The position numbers and the translations under genes were made by a program. Shown here piece after piece: positions 8,261 to 16,843 of a DNA stretch of 64,000 nt (positions are counted from its first letter, which is position 1; each line of letters begins with the position of its first letter). This DNA is from CAVZBW01 sp963778465. Its GTDB lineage: Bacteria > Actinomycetota > Acidimicrobiia > Acidimicrobiales > RAAP-2. The DNA is taken from positions 620,001 through 684,000 of the forward strand of contig CAVZUK010000003.1 of assembly GCA_963778465.1 (NCBI GenBank). The letters run 5' to 3'. The notes under the pieces are model-generated. The model was not told where the DNA came from and ran no database searches. It saw nothing but the letters and a program-made list of their open reading frames with translations.

Positions 8261-8716
8261 TCAGCCCGTGACGGCGGGCGAACCCCGGGCAGCGTCCCCT
8301 GCAGGCACGAGCACGGGCACCGGTTGGTACGAGTCGTCGTGGTAGATGTCGGCGGTGAGCAGGCGTGAGACGGCCCGGCGGATCCGGATGGGATCGAGCG
8401 GTTTGACGAGCCAACCTTCGGCGCTGGAGCGCCGCGCCAGGAACACGTCGGCCCGACGGTCGAGGAGCATCAGCACCGAGACGTGGTCGATCGCCTCCAT
8501 CGACTCCCGGAGCCTCAGCTCGAGGCAGACCGCCATGCCGCCCATGCTGCCCATCTGCATGTCCACGACGACCAGATCGGCACCGTTGGCGGCGACCTCG
8601 TCCAAGACCGCGGGACCGTTGGGCACCTCGACGACCTCGGTTTCGGGCCCCTCCACCACCGATCGGATCTCCCTCCGAACCGAGGGGGCGTCGCTCGCCA
8701 CCACGATCGTGCCCAC
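8261..8716 (-). CDS. Single-domain response regulator (receiver only)
   Basis: A 151-residue protein matching a CheY-like receiver. DLVVVDMQMGSMGGM at residues 49-63 holds the likely phosphoacceptor Asp54, and GWLVKPLDP supplies the conserved Lys-Pro. No DNA-binding or enzymatic output domain follows; the C-terminal 30 residues look disordered. No histidine kinase is nearby, so its partner is unknown. It is encoded between the ArsA ATPase pair and the CorC-like gene with gaps of 9 and 13 bp, so it is probably co-transcribed with them. The N-terminal acidic pair expected for Mg2+ binding is not obvious (ASDAPS), so phosphorylation may be weak. Confidence 0.8.
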   Translation of the reverse strand: MGTIVVASDAPSVRREIRSVVEGPETEVVEVPNGPAVLDEVAANGADLVVVDMQMGSMGGMAVCLELRLRESMEAIDHVSVLMLLDRRADVFLARRSSAEGWLVKPLDPIRIRRAVSRLLTADIYHDDSYQPVPVLVPAGDAARGSPAVTG

Positions 8717-8725
8717 GGGGGCAGG

Positions 8726-9847
8726 TTACCCGACGCCGAACATGTATTTCGCTACGACGGCCAGCCCGTCGAGGTCGTGGACGTCCTCGTCGAGCAGCGG
8801 GACCCTCGCGAGTGCCGGACGGTCGACCTGGGCCGCCAGGCGGGCCACGACCCGCTCCTCCCGGTCGGCCACCTCGTCCAGCTCGGCCAGGTTCTGCGCC
8901 AGGGCGGCCAGGGCCTCGCCCCGCTCTCCCTCCACGCCGGGAGGGGGCGCGAGGTCCGTCGGCCCGAATCGGGGATGGACGCGGTTCACGACCACACCTG
9001 CCGGCCGGATCTCCGAGTCACCCAGCTTCTCGGCGAAGTAGGCCGCCTCCTTCACCGCGTCCTCCCGGGGCGAGGTGACGAGGACGTAGGCGGTCGTCGG
9101 GTCGGCGAGCAACGCCCGGACCGCGGCGGCCCGGTCGTGGAAGCCCTCCTCCATTCCCTGAAAGGCCTGGAAGAAGGCGACGGCGTCGTTGACGAGCTCG
9201 GCCCCGGCCACCTTGGAGATGGTCCGGAGCACGGCCTGGGTCGCCAGGCCCAACATCCGGAAGGTGGCCCGGGTGGGCAGGAGGAGGGCTCGGAAGATGC
9301 GGTTCTCCAAGAAGCGCGTGAGCCGTGAGGGCGCGTCGAGGAGCTCCAGGGCGTTTCGCGTCGGGGGGGTGTCCACCACGACCACGTCGTAGCCCCCCTC
9401 CTCGGTGAGCTCGTACAGCTTCTCCATCGCCATGTACTCCTGGGTGCCAGAGAGCGCGCCGGCGAGGCTCTGGTAGAGCCGGTTCTCGATGATGGAGGTC
9501 GCCTGCTCAGGGGTCCGGGCGTAGCGGTGCACCAGGTCGTCGAAGGTGCCCTTGCTGTCGAGCATCAGGGCATGGAGCTCTCCCGGCCACTCGCCCTTGA
9601 CCGGCGTCGGGGTGTTGGGCAGCGACTCGATCCCGAGCGAGGTGGCCAGCCGCCGGGCGGGGTCGACCGTGACCACACAGGACCGCCTTCCCTCCTGCGC
9701 TGCACGGAGGGCGAACGTCGCCGAGACGGTGGTCTTCCCGACGCCACCGGGACCGCAGCAGATCACCACGGGGCGGCTGGCGGCCACCTCGTCCAGCGAA
9801 GCGGCAGGGCCGGTCATCGGGGGCCCGGTCATCGGGGGCCCGGTCAT
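8726..9847 (-). CDS. ArsA/Get3-fold ATPase, second of a pair (BagB-like)
   Basis: A 373-residue SIMIBI-class ATPase. The P-loop CGPGGVGKTT lacks the signature lysine of the deviant Walker A (GKGGVGKTT), having proline instead. VVVVDTPPTRNALELLD is the switch II region. Such proteins occur as unequal pairs in actinomycetes; in Mycobacterium tuberculosis the pair Rv3679-Rv3680 is called BagA/BagB. The chain begins with three tandem MTGPP/MTGPA units, so three ATG codons are possible starts; the outermost overlaps the stop of the upstream ATPase gene (ATGA), indicating translational coupling. A heterodimeric role is inferred from the family. Arsenite transport is unlikely because no ArsB or ArsR is present. 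Confidence 0.85.
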   Translation of the reverse strand: MTGPPMTGPPMTGPAASLDEVAASRPVVICCGPGGVGKTTVSATFALRAAQEGRRSCVVTVDPARRLATSLGIESLPNTPTPVKGEWPGELHALMLDSKGTFDDLVHRYARTPEQATSIIENRLYQSLAGALSGTQEYMAMEKLYELTEEGGYDVVVVDTPPTRNALELLDAPSRLTRFLENRIFRALLLPTRATFRMLGLATQAVLRTISKVAGAELVNDAVAFFQAFQGMEEGFHDRAAAVRALLADPTTAYVLVTSPREDAVKEAAYFAEKLGDSEIRPAGVVVNRVHPRFGPTDLAPPPGVEGERGEALAALAQNLAELDEVADREERVVARLAAQVDRPALARVPLLDEDVHDLDGLAVVAKYMFGVG

Positions 9848-10806
9848 CGGGGGGTCTCGACGGTCAGGGACTCGATGTCACGGGCCAGGGCGTCGGCGAG
9901 CACCTGCAGCTCGCCTGGCCCGATGGTCTCGGCGTCGACGTGAGGGACGTGCAGCTGGGGGAGGGGCAGCTCCCGTGCGAGGCGCTCGACCTGCTGGGTG
10001 GCCAGCTCCTGTCGGTGGCGCCGAAAGACCCGGGCCGCGTCGAGGGCGTCGAGCTGCGGCGGATCGAGCGTCACCCCCGCCCGGTCGGCCGCCTCTGCGG
10101 CGCTCACGGCCATCGCCGGGTCTGCCTCGTCCAGGTCGTTGACCACGACCGGGCCGAGTCGGGTCCCCGCCTTCTCCTCCAGCAGCCTCGCCGCCTCGAC
10201 GGTCTCGCTCACCGGCAGCTCCTCGGCCAGGCAGACCAGGAGGACCCGGCACCGCGCCGGATCCCGGAGCAGCTCGTCGACCTCGACGGCCTGATTCCGG
10301 ACCGGACCACCCCGCGCCGCCTCGATCAACCCGCGAGCCGAGGTGAGGAAGGTGATCGCGTGCCCGGTGGCCGGCGCGTCGACGACGATGAGGTCGGCCA
10401 CGCCCGCCCGCTCGAGCTGCTTGATCTTGCCGAGGACGAGCACGTCGCGGATACCGGGGATGGCCGTGGCCACGACGTCGAGCACGCCGGAGGAGACGAT
10501 GCGCTTCGAGACGCGGTGCAGCCCGTGGTCGGCCAGGTACTCGAGCAGCGCGTCGTCGGGAGTGAGGCGGCGGCCCCGGATCGGATCGGGGGGCGGAGAG
10601 AGCTCGGACTCCTCGTAGTCGAAGGCATGGGGCCGTCCGAACGCGGAGCCGATGCCCGCCCTACCCTCGAGCTCGACCAGTAGCACCGAGAGCCCAGCGT
10701 CCGACGCCGTCCGTGCCAGGGCCGCGGAGATCGTCGTCTTGCCGACGCCCCCCTTGCCGGCGACGATGAGCACCCGGCTCTCCCGGCAGAAGGCGGTAAC
10801 CTCCAT
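9844..10806 (-). CDS. ArsA/Get3-fold ATPase, first of a pair (BagA-like)
   Basis: A 320-residue ATPase with the full deviant Walker A AGKGGVGKTTISAAL at about residues 17-31 and switch II LIVVDAPATGHAITFL. I start it at ATG 10806 (MEVTAFCRESRVL) because the P-loop then sits at the family position; upstream frame lacks coding character. The stop overlaps the start of the partner ATPase. The pair with a WhiB gene diverging upstream mirrors the Rv3679-Rv3680-whiB4 neighbourhood of mycobacteria (recalled, not searched). Together the two probably form one ATPase with only one signature-lysine site. Substrate unknown. Confidence 0.85.
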   Translation of the reverse strand: MEVTAFCRESRVLIVAGKGGVGKTTISAALARTASDAGLSVLLVELEGRAGIGSAFGRPHAFDYEESELSPPPDPIRGRRLTPDDALLEYLADHGLHRVSKRIVSSGVLDVVATAIPGIRDVLVLGKIKQLERAGVADLIVVDAPATGHAITFLTSARGLIEAARGGPVRNQAVEVDELLRDPARCRVLLVCLAEELPVSETVEAARLLEEKAGTRLGPVVVNDLDEADPAMAVSAAEAADRAGVTLDPPQLDALDAARVFRRHRQELATQQVERLARELPLPQLHVPHVDAETIGPGELQVLADALARDIESLTVETPR

Positions 10807-10888
10807 TTGAGGCGCAGCGTAGCGCCGTCCCCGCCCCTCATCGGCGGCCCTTGATCGTAAGACCTGGTCAGAGGGGTTGTGGGTGGCC

Positions 10889-10966
10889 ATGGCCAGAACT
10901 ACCCTTTTTCGCCGTGGGGGAACCCCCGGGGGTTTTTGCCGCAAATGTCGGGGACCCGGGGCATAG
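10889..10966 (+). CDS. Possible 25-residue leader peptide upstream of whiB
   Basis: ATG at 10889 opens a 26-codon frame that ends in TAG 14 bp before the WhiB start. The peptide ends with CRKCRGPGA, a CxxC near its C terminus, and its codons span the GC-rich hairpin at 10916-10937. Mycobacterial whiB7 is known to have an upstream reading frame with an attenuator, which prompts the idea. No clear ribosome site precedes this ATG, so it may be chance. Confidence 0.3.
   Translation: MARTTLFRRGGTPGGFCRKCRGPGA
10916..10937 (+). terminator. Attenuator-like hairpin with T5 run ahead of whiB
   Basis: GGGGG (10916-10920), AA, CCCCC (10923-10927), GGGGG (10928-10932) and TTTTT (10933-10937) allow two competing hairpins: G5-AA-C5, or the AACCCCCGGGGGTT palindrome running into the T-run. 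Because the gene to the left is transcribed the other way, this is not the terminator of an upstream gene. It would sit in the leader of the whiB transcript. Confidence 0.5.
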
Positions 10967-10980
10967 CCAAAGGGGGACGA

Positions 10981-11238
10981 ATGCGCCACGGTGGGGAGTC
11001 TTGGCAGCTCAAGGCGGCGTGCCGCGGGCCACAGGCGGCGGTGTTCTTCCCGCCCTCGCACGTGGAACGCAAGGAGGAGAAGCAGACCCGCGAGAGCAGG
11101 GCCAAGGAGATCTGCGGAGGCTGTGTAGTGCGCACCCAGTGCCTCGACTACGCGATCCGCATCCGGGAGCCGCACGGCATCTGGGGAGGTCTCAACGAGA
11201 TCGAGCGAAAGCAGATCTGGGAGCGCCGAGCCGGCTAG
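10981..11238 (+). CDS. WhiB-family iron-sulfur transcriptional regulator
   Basis: An 85-residue Wbl protein. The four cluster ligands are Cys14 (AACRGP), the pair in ICGGC and the Cys in TQCLDY; the turn motif GIWGG and the basic tail NEIERKQIWERRAG follow. Wbl proteins occur only in actinobacteria and their phages, bind a [4Fe-4S] cluster, and act with the principal sigma factor in redox or developmental control. ATG 10981 is preceded by an AAAGGGGG ribosome site and places the first Cys where the family has it. It diverges from the ArsA-type pair, the arrangement of mycobacterial whiB4, but the sequence alone does not fix the subclass. Confidence 0.93.
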   Translation: MRHGGESWQLKAACRGPQAAVFFPPSHVERKEEKQTRESRAKEICGGCVVRTQCLDYAIRIREPHGIWGGLNEIERKQIWERRAG

Positions 11239-11313
11239 GCACCGTGTGGGCTCCCGACCGTCGGAGTCGCCCCGAGCAGTCCCATCCCCCTCTGGTGCAA
11301 CCGACCTCGCCGA

Positions 11314-11862
11314 TCAGGGTTCCCGTCCCCACCCCAACATTCCCGGGACCGTCGCGATGGTCAGGATGAGCAGCAGGAAGGTCACGAGGTGCACCGAGGT
11401 GCACCACAGGCAGATGTTGCCGATGATCAGGAGTTCCGCGGCGAGCAGGTAGAGCACGAAGGCCATCCCGACGACCACCAGCGCGAGGCGCGCCAGGTGG
11501 ACGCGGCGATCCTGCACCCTCCACATCGGTGGCACGTTCACCGCCGTGAGGACGACGTAGAAGGCGAGGCCGAGCACGGCCACGGGCAGCACGCCGAAGA
11601 CCTCCGACTGCGGGCTCGTCGTGACCTTGGCGCAGTTGACCAGCCCCTGGTCCGAGCAGGCCAGGATCGACGTCGACGAGTAGTGGGCGATGGTGAGGTA
11701 CGTCGAGACGCCCAGCCCGAACAGGCTCAGTGCGAAGGCCACCCACGGCACCCACGCCCTGCACGGCCGAACCGAGCCCTCACCCTTCCTCAGCGCATAG
11801 CGCAGCGAGGCGGCGAGCCCCGCACCCTCCGGGTACGTCTCGGCCAACGTATCCCCGGCCAT
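11314..11862 (-). CDS. Vitamin K epoxide reductase (VKOR) family protein
   Basis: A 182-residue membrane protein with four to five predicted helices. The loop Cys pair (LACSDQGLVNCAKV) and the active-site CxxC (NICLWCTSVH) are both present, as is the Ser between them (TSPQSEVFG). Bacterial VKOR reoxidises a periplasmic or exported thiol oxidase and hands electrons to quinone, replacing DsbB in actinobacteria. It starts 4 bp after the upstream thioredoxin-like gene ends, so the two form a disulfide-forming unit. The first about 35 residues are cytosolic and variable. Confidence 0.92.
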   Translation of the reverse strand: MAGDTLAETYPEGAGLAASLRYALRKGEGSVRPCRAWVPWVAFALSLFGLGVSTYLTIAHYSSTSILACSDQGLVNCAKVTTSPQSEVFGVLPVAVLGLAFYVVLTAVNVPPMWRVQDRRVHLARLALVVVGMAFVLYLLAAELLIIGNICLWCTSVHLVTFLLLILTIATVPGMLGWGREP

Positions 11863-11866
11863 CGGC

Positions 11867-13207
11867 TCAGATCTGGATCTTGAGCGCCTTGGCGGCCTCG
11901 GTCACGCCCTTCGAGGTGCAGACCGAGCCGGGCTGACCGCCGGTGGCGGCGCACATGCCGGCAGTGAGGTAGTTGGCATTGGCGATGATGGCTTGCGTCA
12001 CGGGGTTGGAGGCATCGTGCAGATCACTCGCGATCTGTGCCCGGGAGAGACCCGTCAGGAGCGACGGCGAGAATCCCGCCCCCACGACGACCATCTTGTT
12101 GCCGATGTCCACGAACGGGAAGGTGATGCCCCCGCTGGTCGACGCCGCGGCGCCGACGTACTTGCTCGACTCGTACTTTTGGGCCAGCGCCGCTTCCGCC
12201 TGTGTGACCTTCTCCAGCGGTTGGTAGCCGTTGCCGTTGGACGCCGGCTGGTTCGTGTAGAGCTCGGCGTGCTTGAACGCGAGGTAGGAACTGGCGAACG
12301 TCGACGAGTGGAAGCTCAGGGTCTGGGTGTTCGGGTACACGTCGAGCGAGGTGGACTCCGTCGCCTGGAGGTTGGTGAACTTCCCGAAACGTGCCATTGC
12401 CGTGGCGAGGGACCAGCGTTCCGCCGCGCAGTACGGGCAGTACTCGGCGCCGATGTACAGCATGCCCGGCAGGGTCTTGCCGTTGACGCTGTAGGTGAGC
12501 GGCGGCTGACCGCTCAAGACGGTCGGGGGGGTCACCTGCTCCGCCGAGGTGACCCCGACCGTGTCGAAGACCGACGCCGGCACCGTGGCGATGTCGTTGG
12601 CGACCGATGCCGGCAGCGGCGTGTCCGACGCAGTGGTCCCGCTGTTCCCCCCGCCGGTCAGCTTCACCACCACGAGCACGACGACGATCGCCAGGACCAG
12701 GATGACCACGCCGACGGTGAGGAGCGTGGTGCGGGAGTGGCGGGGTGCCGCCGCCCGCCCGGCCGACGCGGCCCGAGGTCGGGGCCTGGCGGCTTGCTGC
12801 CCCCGGCTGCCGTTGGCCGCCGTCCTGGCGCCCGAGCCTGCCGTCGACTTCCCCCCGGAGGTGGTCTTGGCCCCCCCGGCCGATTTGGCGGCGGGGGATG
12901 ACTTGGAGGTCGCCGCGGCCTTGCCGGTCGGTGACGCCTTCGCCGTGGGCGAAGCCTTCGCCGTGGGGGACGCCTTCGCCGCTGGGGACCCGGGCTGCCC
13001 TCGGCCCGCCGGCCGCTTGCCCGCCGTCTTGCGGCTCGTGCCCACCGTCCTCGACGCCTCCTTGGCGGAGATCGACCGTGACTGCTGGCGGCTCAGATCC
13101 TTGCTCGACAGCTCGCCGGAGTCCGCCGTGCCGTTGGCCTCGGGGGGCGGCGTGCTCCCTGCATCCCCGTCGGCGGAGGACTCGGTGTCGTGGGATTGGT
13201 CTGCCAT
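11867..13207 (-). CDS. Membrane-anchored DUF929/thioredoxin-like protein with CPYC motif
   Basis: A 446-residue protein. Residues 1 to about 150 are low complexity, rich in Lys, Ala, Ser and Pro with repeats such as KASPTAKASPT. One transmembrane helix follows (TLLTVGVVILVLAIVVVLVVV). The exported part has YIGAEYCPYCAAERWSLATAM, the CPYC redox site of the DUF929 thioredoxin-like family. It probably oxidises or isomerises Cys in exported proteins with VKOR as electron acceptor; this follows from the motif and the 4-bp spacing to the VKOR gene. A positively charged 150-residue cytosolic tail is unusual and resembles DNA- or RNA-binding tails. Confidence 0.85.
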   Translation of the reverse strand: MADQSHDTESSADGDAGSTPPPEANGTADSGELSSKDLSRQQSRSISAKEASRTVGTSRKTAGKRPAGRGQPGSPAAKASPTAKASPTAKASPTGKAAATSKSSPAAKSAGGAKTTSGGKSTAGSGARTAANGSRGQQAARPRPRAASAGRAAAPRHSRTTLLTVGVVILVLAIVVVLVVVKLTGGGNSGTTASDTPLPASVANDIATVPASVFDTVGVTSAEQVTPPTVLSGQPPLTYSVNGKTLPGMLYIGAEYCPYCAAERWSLATAMARFGKFTNLQATESTSLDVYPNTQTLSFHSSTFASSYLAFKHAELYTNQPASNGNGYQPLEKVTQAEAALAQKYESSKYVGAAASTSGGITFPFVDIGNKMVVVGAGFSPSLLTGLSRAQIASDLHDASNPVTQAIIANANYLTAGMCAATGGQPGSVCTSKGVTEAAKALKIQI

Positions 13208-13380
13208 GTGGTCGTGGGTCCTCGAAACTCGGTGTGCCCGCAGTTCTCAGGATCTCCGTGCTTCCCAACTCACGGAGCGCCTACTCATGGAGCGGTGGCC
13301 AGCGTAGACCAGGGACGCGAGCACCGGTCATCGCCTGCACACGACCGCCGGTACGCTGGGCTCATGTTGGGCGGGGGTGA

Positions 13381-14439
13381 GTGTCGGGGATTCCTCGCTT
13401 GACGGCCCCATCGCCGCGTCGGTCCACCCCACCCTCCGGAGGTCCCGCCGGGGGACCGTCCGACGAGATCGCCCTCCGCCCGGCGGCGACGATCATGGTC
13501 GTCCGGGACCGCGTCGGGAGCGCGGACGGCCTCGAGGTCCTGATGCTCAAGCGCAACGTGCGCTCGGAATTCGCGGGAGGGGTGTACGTCTTCCCCGGGG
13601 GCTCGGTCGACCCCGACGACGGTGACGAGCGTGCCGCCGCGATGTCCCGAGGACGGTCCGACGAGCAGGCCAGCGCCTTGCTCGGCTTGCCGGCGGGGGG
13701 CCTCGCCTACTGGGTGGCCGCCCTGCGTGAGTGCTTCGAGGAAGCCGGCGTGCTCCTGGCCTACCGGCCCACGTCGAGGACACCGACCGACGGGAAGGAC
13801 CGCCCGGGCGGGCTGCTCAGCTTTGCCGTGCCCGAGGACGAGGCGCGCTTCGCCGCCCACCGATCGGCGCTCAACGCCGGCCGGAGCCGCTTCCTGGACG
13901 TCTGCACCGAGGAGGGGCTCGAGCTGGCCGTCGATGCCGTCCAGTACTTCGCCCACTGGATCACCCCGCGGGGCGCACCCCGCCGCTTCGACACTCGGTT
14001 CTTCGTCGCTGCGGCTCCGCCCCAGCAGACGGCGCTGCACGATGCGTCCGAGACGGTCGAGCACCTGTGGACCAGCCCCGCCGAGGCGCTGGCCCTCCAT
14101 CGCGCCGGGAAGATCGAGCTCGTCCTGCCCACCATCAAGAATCTGCAGGCCATCGGGCGCTTCTCGTCGACCGGCGAGCTGCTCGACGCCGTGGCCACCT
14201 CGGTCGATCGGGTTCCCACGGTGGAGCCCCGCGTGGTGGTCGAGGGCAACGGGGTCCGCATCCTCCTGCCGGGCGATCCCGACTACGACGACTCGGCTCC
14301 CCTCGAGCCGGCCCCCACACTCGGAGATCCGGCCGCCGCCAACGCGGCCATGCGGGCGATCGGGCGTGCGGCCAATCCAGGACCAGCCGACGGTCCCGAC
14401 GATCCGCCATCTCCCGAGACGCTCCGCATCCGCTCGTGA
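13381..14439 (+). CDS. NUDIX hydrolase, NUDT19-like
   Basis: A 352-residue protein with a split NUDIX box: GGSVDP, then an insert of about 40 residues, then RECFEEAGVLLAY, which provides the metal-binding RExxEE core. This long insert is typical of NUDT19/RP2-type hydrolases that cleave coenzyme A and acyl-CoA diphosphate bonds. HYDROLYSIS substrate here is inferred from that resemblance only. GTG 13381 is a plausible start, but the first 30 residues are proline/glycine-rich and not part of the fold. Its stop TGA overlaps the GTG of the next gene (GTGA), so both are translated together. Confidence 0.85.
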   Translation: MSGIPRLTAPSPRRSTPPSGGPAGGPSDEIALRPAATIMVVRDRVGSADGLEVLMLKRNVRSEFAGGVYVFPGGSVDPDDGDERAAAMSRGRSDEQASALLGLPAGGLAYWVAALRECFEEAGVLLAYRPTSRTPTDGKDRPGGLLSFAVPEDEARFAAHRSALNAGRSRFLDVCTEEGLELAVDAVQYFAHWITPRGAPRRFDTRFFVAAAPPQQTALHDASETVEHLWTSPAEALALHRAGKIELVLPTIKNLQAIGRFSSTGELLDAVATSVDRVPTVEPRVVVEGNGVRILLPGDPDYDDSAPLEPAPTLGDPAAANAAMRAIGRAANPGPADGPDDPPSPETLRIRS

Positions 14440-15380
14440 CGGACCCGTCCTCGAGGTCGTCGGGCGCTGCGGCGGCATCGTCGGAAGCGCAGGCCGCTCG
14501 GCCGCGCGCCGTCACCGACCGCGGCGTCGGCCCGGCTCCCGTCGCCGGGACGCCCCAAGAGCTCGCGCCCGGTGTCGTGCGCCTCACCGCTCCCAATCCC
14601 GGCCGGATGACCGGGCCCGGTACCAACACCTACCTGCTCGGAGGGAGAGAGCTCGCGGTGCTCGACCCCGGGCCCGACGATCCGGCGCACCTCGAGGCCA
14701 TCGTCGAGACCGCCCGGTCGCTCGGGACGGTGCGGTGGGTGGTCGTCACCCACACCCATCCCGACCATGCGCCCGGCGCCCGCGATCTGGCTCTCCGTGC
14801 CGGTGCGGAGGTGATCGGACACGGAGAGAGGGACGGCTTCGTGCCCGACCGGGCCGTGGGTGACGGTTACGTCCTCGACGGCGGCGACTTCGCGCTGCGG
14901 GCGGTGCACACCCCCGGTCACGCCTCCAACCACCTCTGCTGGTTGCTCGAGGAGAGGGGATGGCTCTTCTCCGGGGACCACGTCATGCACGGCGCGACCG
15001 TGGTGATCCGGCCGCCCGACGGCGACATGGTCGACTACCTCGCGAGCCTGCGACGGGTGGTGGCCCTCGAGCCCCCGGTCTCCCGGATCGCGCCGGGGCA
15101 CGGCCGCCTGCTCGAGGACCCCGCCGGCGTCGTCTCGGACATCGTGGGGCACCGCCTCGATCGCGAGTCGCGGGTCCTCTCGGCGCTCGGCCCGTTGCCC
15201 GGGTCGCCGATCGACCAGCTCGTTCCCGCCGTCTACGCCGACGTGGACCCGAGGATGCACGACGTCGCCCGGCTCTCCCTCTGGGCCCATCTGCGCAAGC
15301 TCGTGGCGGAGGGCAAGGCGGTCGAGGTCGTCCCCTCCGACACGGACGGAGACGGGGGGTTCTGGGCCCTGGCCGGCTGA
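14436..15380 (+). CDS. Metallo-beta-lactamase-fold hydrolase, LACTB2-like
   Basis: A 314-residue protein with the HxHxDH zinc motif THTHPDHAPG, preceded by the strand GTNTYLLGGRELAVLDPGP; later HTPGHASNH, FSGDHVMHG and IAPGHG supply further metal ligands. A C-terminal winged-helix-like region (LSLWAHLRKLVAEGKAVEV) matches the LACTB2 family, which includes ribonuclease-like and thioester hydrolases. A start at GTG 14436 overlaps the NUDIX stop, leaving a 40-residue Ala/Ser/Pro leader. In mycobacteria an MBL-fold gene of this type lies near the BagAB pair (recalled), in line with the conserved neighbourhood here. Confidence 0.85.
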   Translation: MTDPSSRSSGAAAASSEAQAARPRAVTDRGVGPAPVAGTPQELAPGVVRLTAPNPGRMTGPGTNTYLLGGRELAVLDPGPDDPAHLEAIVETARSLGTVRWVVVTHTHPDHAPGARDLALRAGAEVIGHGERDGFVPDRAVGDGYVLDGGDFALRAVHTPGHASNHLCWLLEERGWLFSGDHVMHGATVVIRPPDGDMVDYLASLRRVVALEPPVSRIAPGHGRLLEDPAGVVSDIVGHRLDRESRVLSALGPLPGSPIDQLVPAVYADVDPRMHDVARLSLWAHLRKLVAEGKAVEVVPSDTDGDGGFWALAG

Positions 15381-15405
15381 CCCCGCGGCGAGGGGGCGGG
15401 GGTCC

Positions 15406-16608
15406 TCAGGTGCCCCGGCCGTCTCCGGCGGCGGGGACCTCCTGCCCGGACAGTGCCAGCTCGACCCGCTCGAGCAGGCGTGCGGTGCAGCCCGATGCCT
15501 CCACGAGGGGAGCGGCCACGTCGGCGACGGAGTGGGCGAGGTCGGCGAAGGTGTCCGCAAGGGGTCCCTCGCCCAGGGCCACCGGCACGCCGGCGTCCCC
15601 GCCGGCCGCGAGGTCGGGGTGGAGCGGGATGCTGCCGAGGAGGGGCACGCCCAGCTCCCTCGCCAGCCGCTCGCCTCCCCCGCTGCCGAAGAGGGAATAG
15701 GTCGTCCCGTGCTCGCAGGTGAAGTCGCTCATGTTCTCCACCACTCCGGTCACCCTCAGGTAGCCGCGTCGCGCCATGTCCGCCGCTCGGGCGGCCACCC
15801 GCTGCGCCGCCAGCGGCGGGGTGGTGACGACGAGCATCTCGGTCCGGGGCAGCATCCGTGCGAGGCCCATCTGCACGTCGCCGGTCCCCGGGGGAAGGTC
15901 GACGAGCAGGTACTCGATGTCGTCCCAGCGGGCGTCCTGGAGAAACTGCTGCACGGCCCGGTTGAGGAGGAGCCCGCGCCACATGATGGCCTTGTCCTCT
16001 GCGGCCAGGAACCCCATCGACAGCACGCGCAGCTCGCCCCTGCCTACGGGCAACACGAGGGGGATCATCTTGCCGCCCTTGGCCTCCACACCACCGCGCA
16101 TGCCGAGCAGGCGTGGCACGGAGAACCCCCAGATGTCTGCGTCCAACACTCCCACCCGGTAGCCGAGCCGGGCCAGGGCGACCGCCAGGTTGACCGTCAC
16201 CGAGGACTTGCCAACGCCGCCTTTGCCGGAGGCGACGGCGAGCACTCTCGCCGTCTGGGGCACGGCCGTCTCCGGGGCACGCTCACGGGCCTGCCACCGT
16301 GCCCGCGCCATCACCCGCTCGCGGCCGGCCGCGTCGAGCTCGCCCATCTCCACCCGAACCGAGCTCACCCCCGTGAGGGTCTCGATCCGGGTGGTCACGT
16401 CTCGCTTCAGCTGGGTGCGCAGTGGGCATCCGGCGATCGTCAAGGCGACCTCGACCACGACCTCGCCGTCGGTCCCGACCTCGACGGCGCGAACCATCCC
16501 GAGGTCGACGATGTTGTCCCCGAGCTCGGGATCGATCACCGCGCGGAGGGCCTCACGGATGGCGTCGGGTGTCGGGAACCCGTCCTGAGCTGGACCGTCG
16601 GTCACCAT
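15406..16608 (-). CDS. mrp: Mrp/NBP35-type Fe-S cluster carrier ATPase
   Basis: A 400-residue protein. Residues 1 to about 95 form the MIP18-like (DUF59) domain, with DPELGDNIVDLGMV and the Cys in IAGCPL. Then comes a P-loop ATPase domain with the deviant Walker A SGKGGVGKSSVTVNLA, DADIWGFSVPRLLG and VDLPPGTGDVQM. The ATPase normally carries a CxxC for cluster binding in its C-terminal part; here only the Cys of MSDFTCEHG is seen near that place, so cluster binding may use a different arrangement. Such proteins carry or transfer Fe-S clusters. ATG 16608 fits the family start. It faces the A-type carrier gene across a 235-bp gap. Confidence 0.9.
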   Translation of the reverse strand: MVTDGPAQDGFPTPDAIREALRAVIDPELGDNIVDLGMVRAVEVGTDGEVVVEVALTIAGCPLRTQLKRDVTTRIETLTGVSSVRVEMGELDAAGRERVMARARWQARERAPETAVPQTARVLAVASGKGGVGKSSVTVNLAVALARLGYRVGVLDADIWGFSVPRLLGMRGGVEAKGGKMIPLVLPVGRGELRVLSMGFLAAEDKAIMWRGLLLNRAVQQFLQDARWDDIEYLLVDLPPGTGDVQMGLARMLPRTEMLVVTTPPLAAQRVAARAADMARRGYLRVTGVVENMSDFTCEHGTTYSLFGSGGGERLARELGVPLLGSIPLHPDLAAGGDAGVPVALGEGPLADTFADLAHSVADVAAPLVEASGCTARLLERVELALSGQEVPAAGDGRGT

Positions 16609-16843
16609 GGTGAGCCTAGTGGCGGCCGACCCGAACCGAGCTTGTCCTCCGATCCCGCCCGCTCCGGGGCTACCCTCCGGTGCCGGGCGGCCCCTGCGGG
16701 AGTGCCGCGCCGGTCGGCGTTCCCGTCCAGATAAGCTCGCTGCGCGGCTCATATCGCTTCGAGCGCGGATCGACCGGCGTGGATCGACCGAGATGAAGCG
16801 AAATGAGCGGACGCGTCGGGACGAGCGAGACAGGGAGGCAGCG

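Noticed and set aside
9844..11175. Longer version of the first ArsA ATPase starting at 11175
   Set aside because: The extra 120 residues are antisense to the WhiB gene and have no ArsA similarity; ATG 10806 places the P-loop correctly.
12024..13268. Second long minus-strand frame over the DUF929 gene
   Set aside because: It is an Arg/Gly-rich shifted frame of the real gene, which has the transmembrane helix and CPYC motif.
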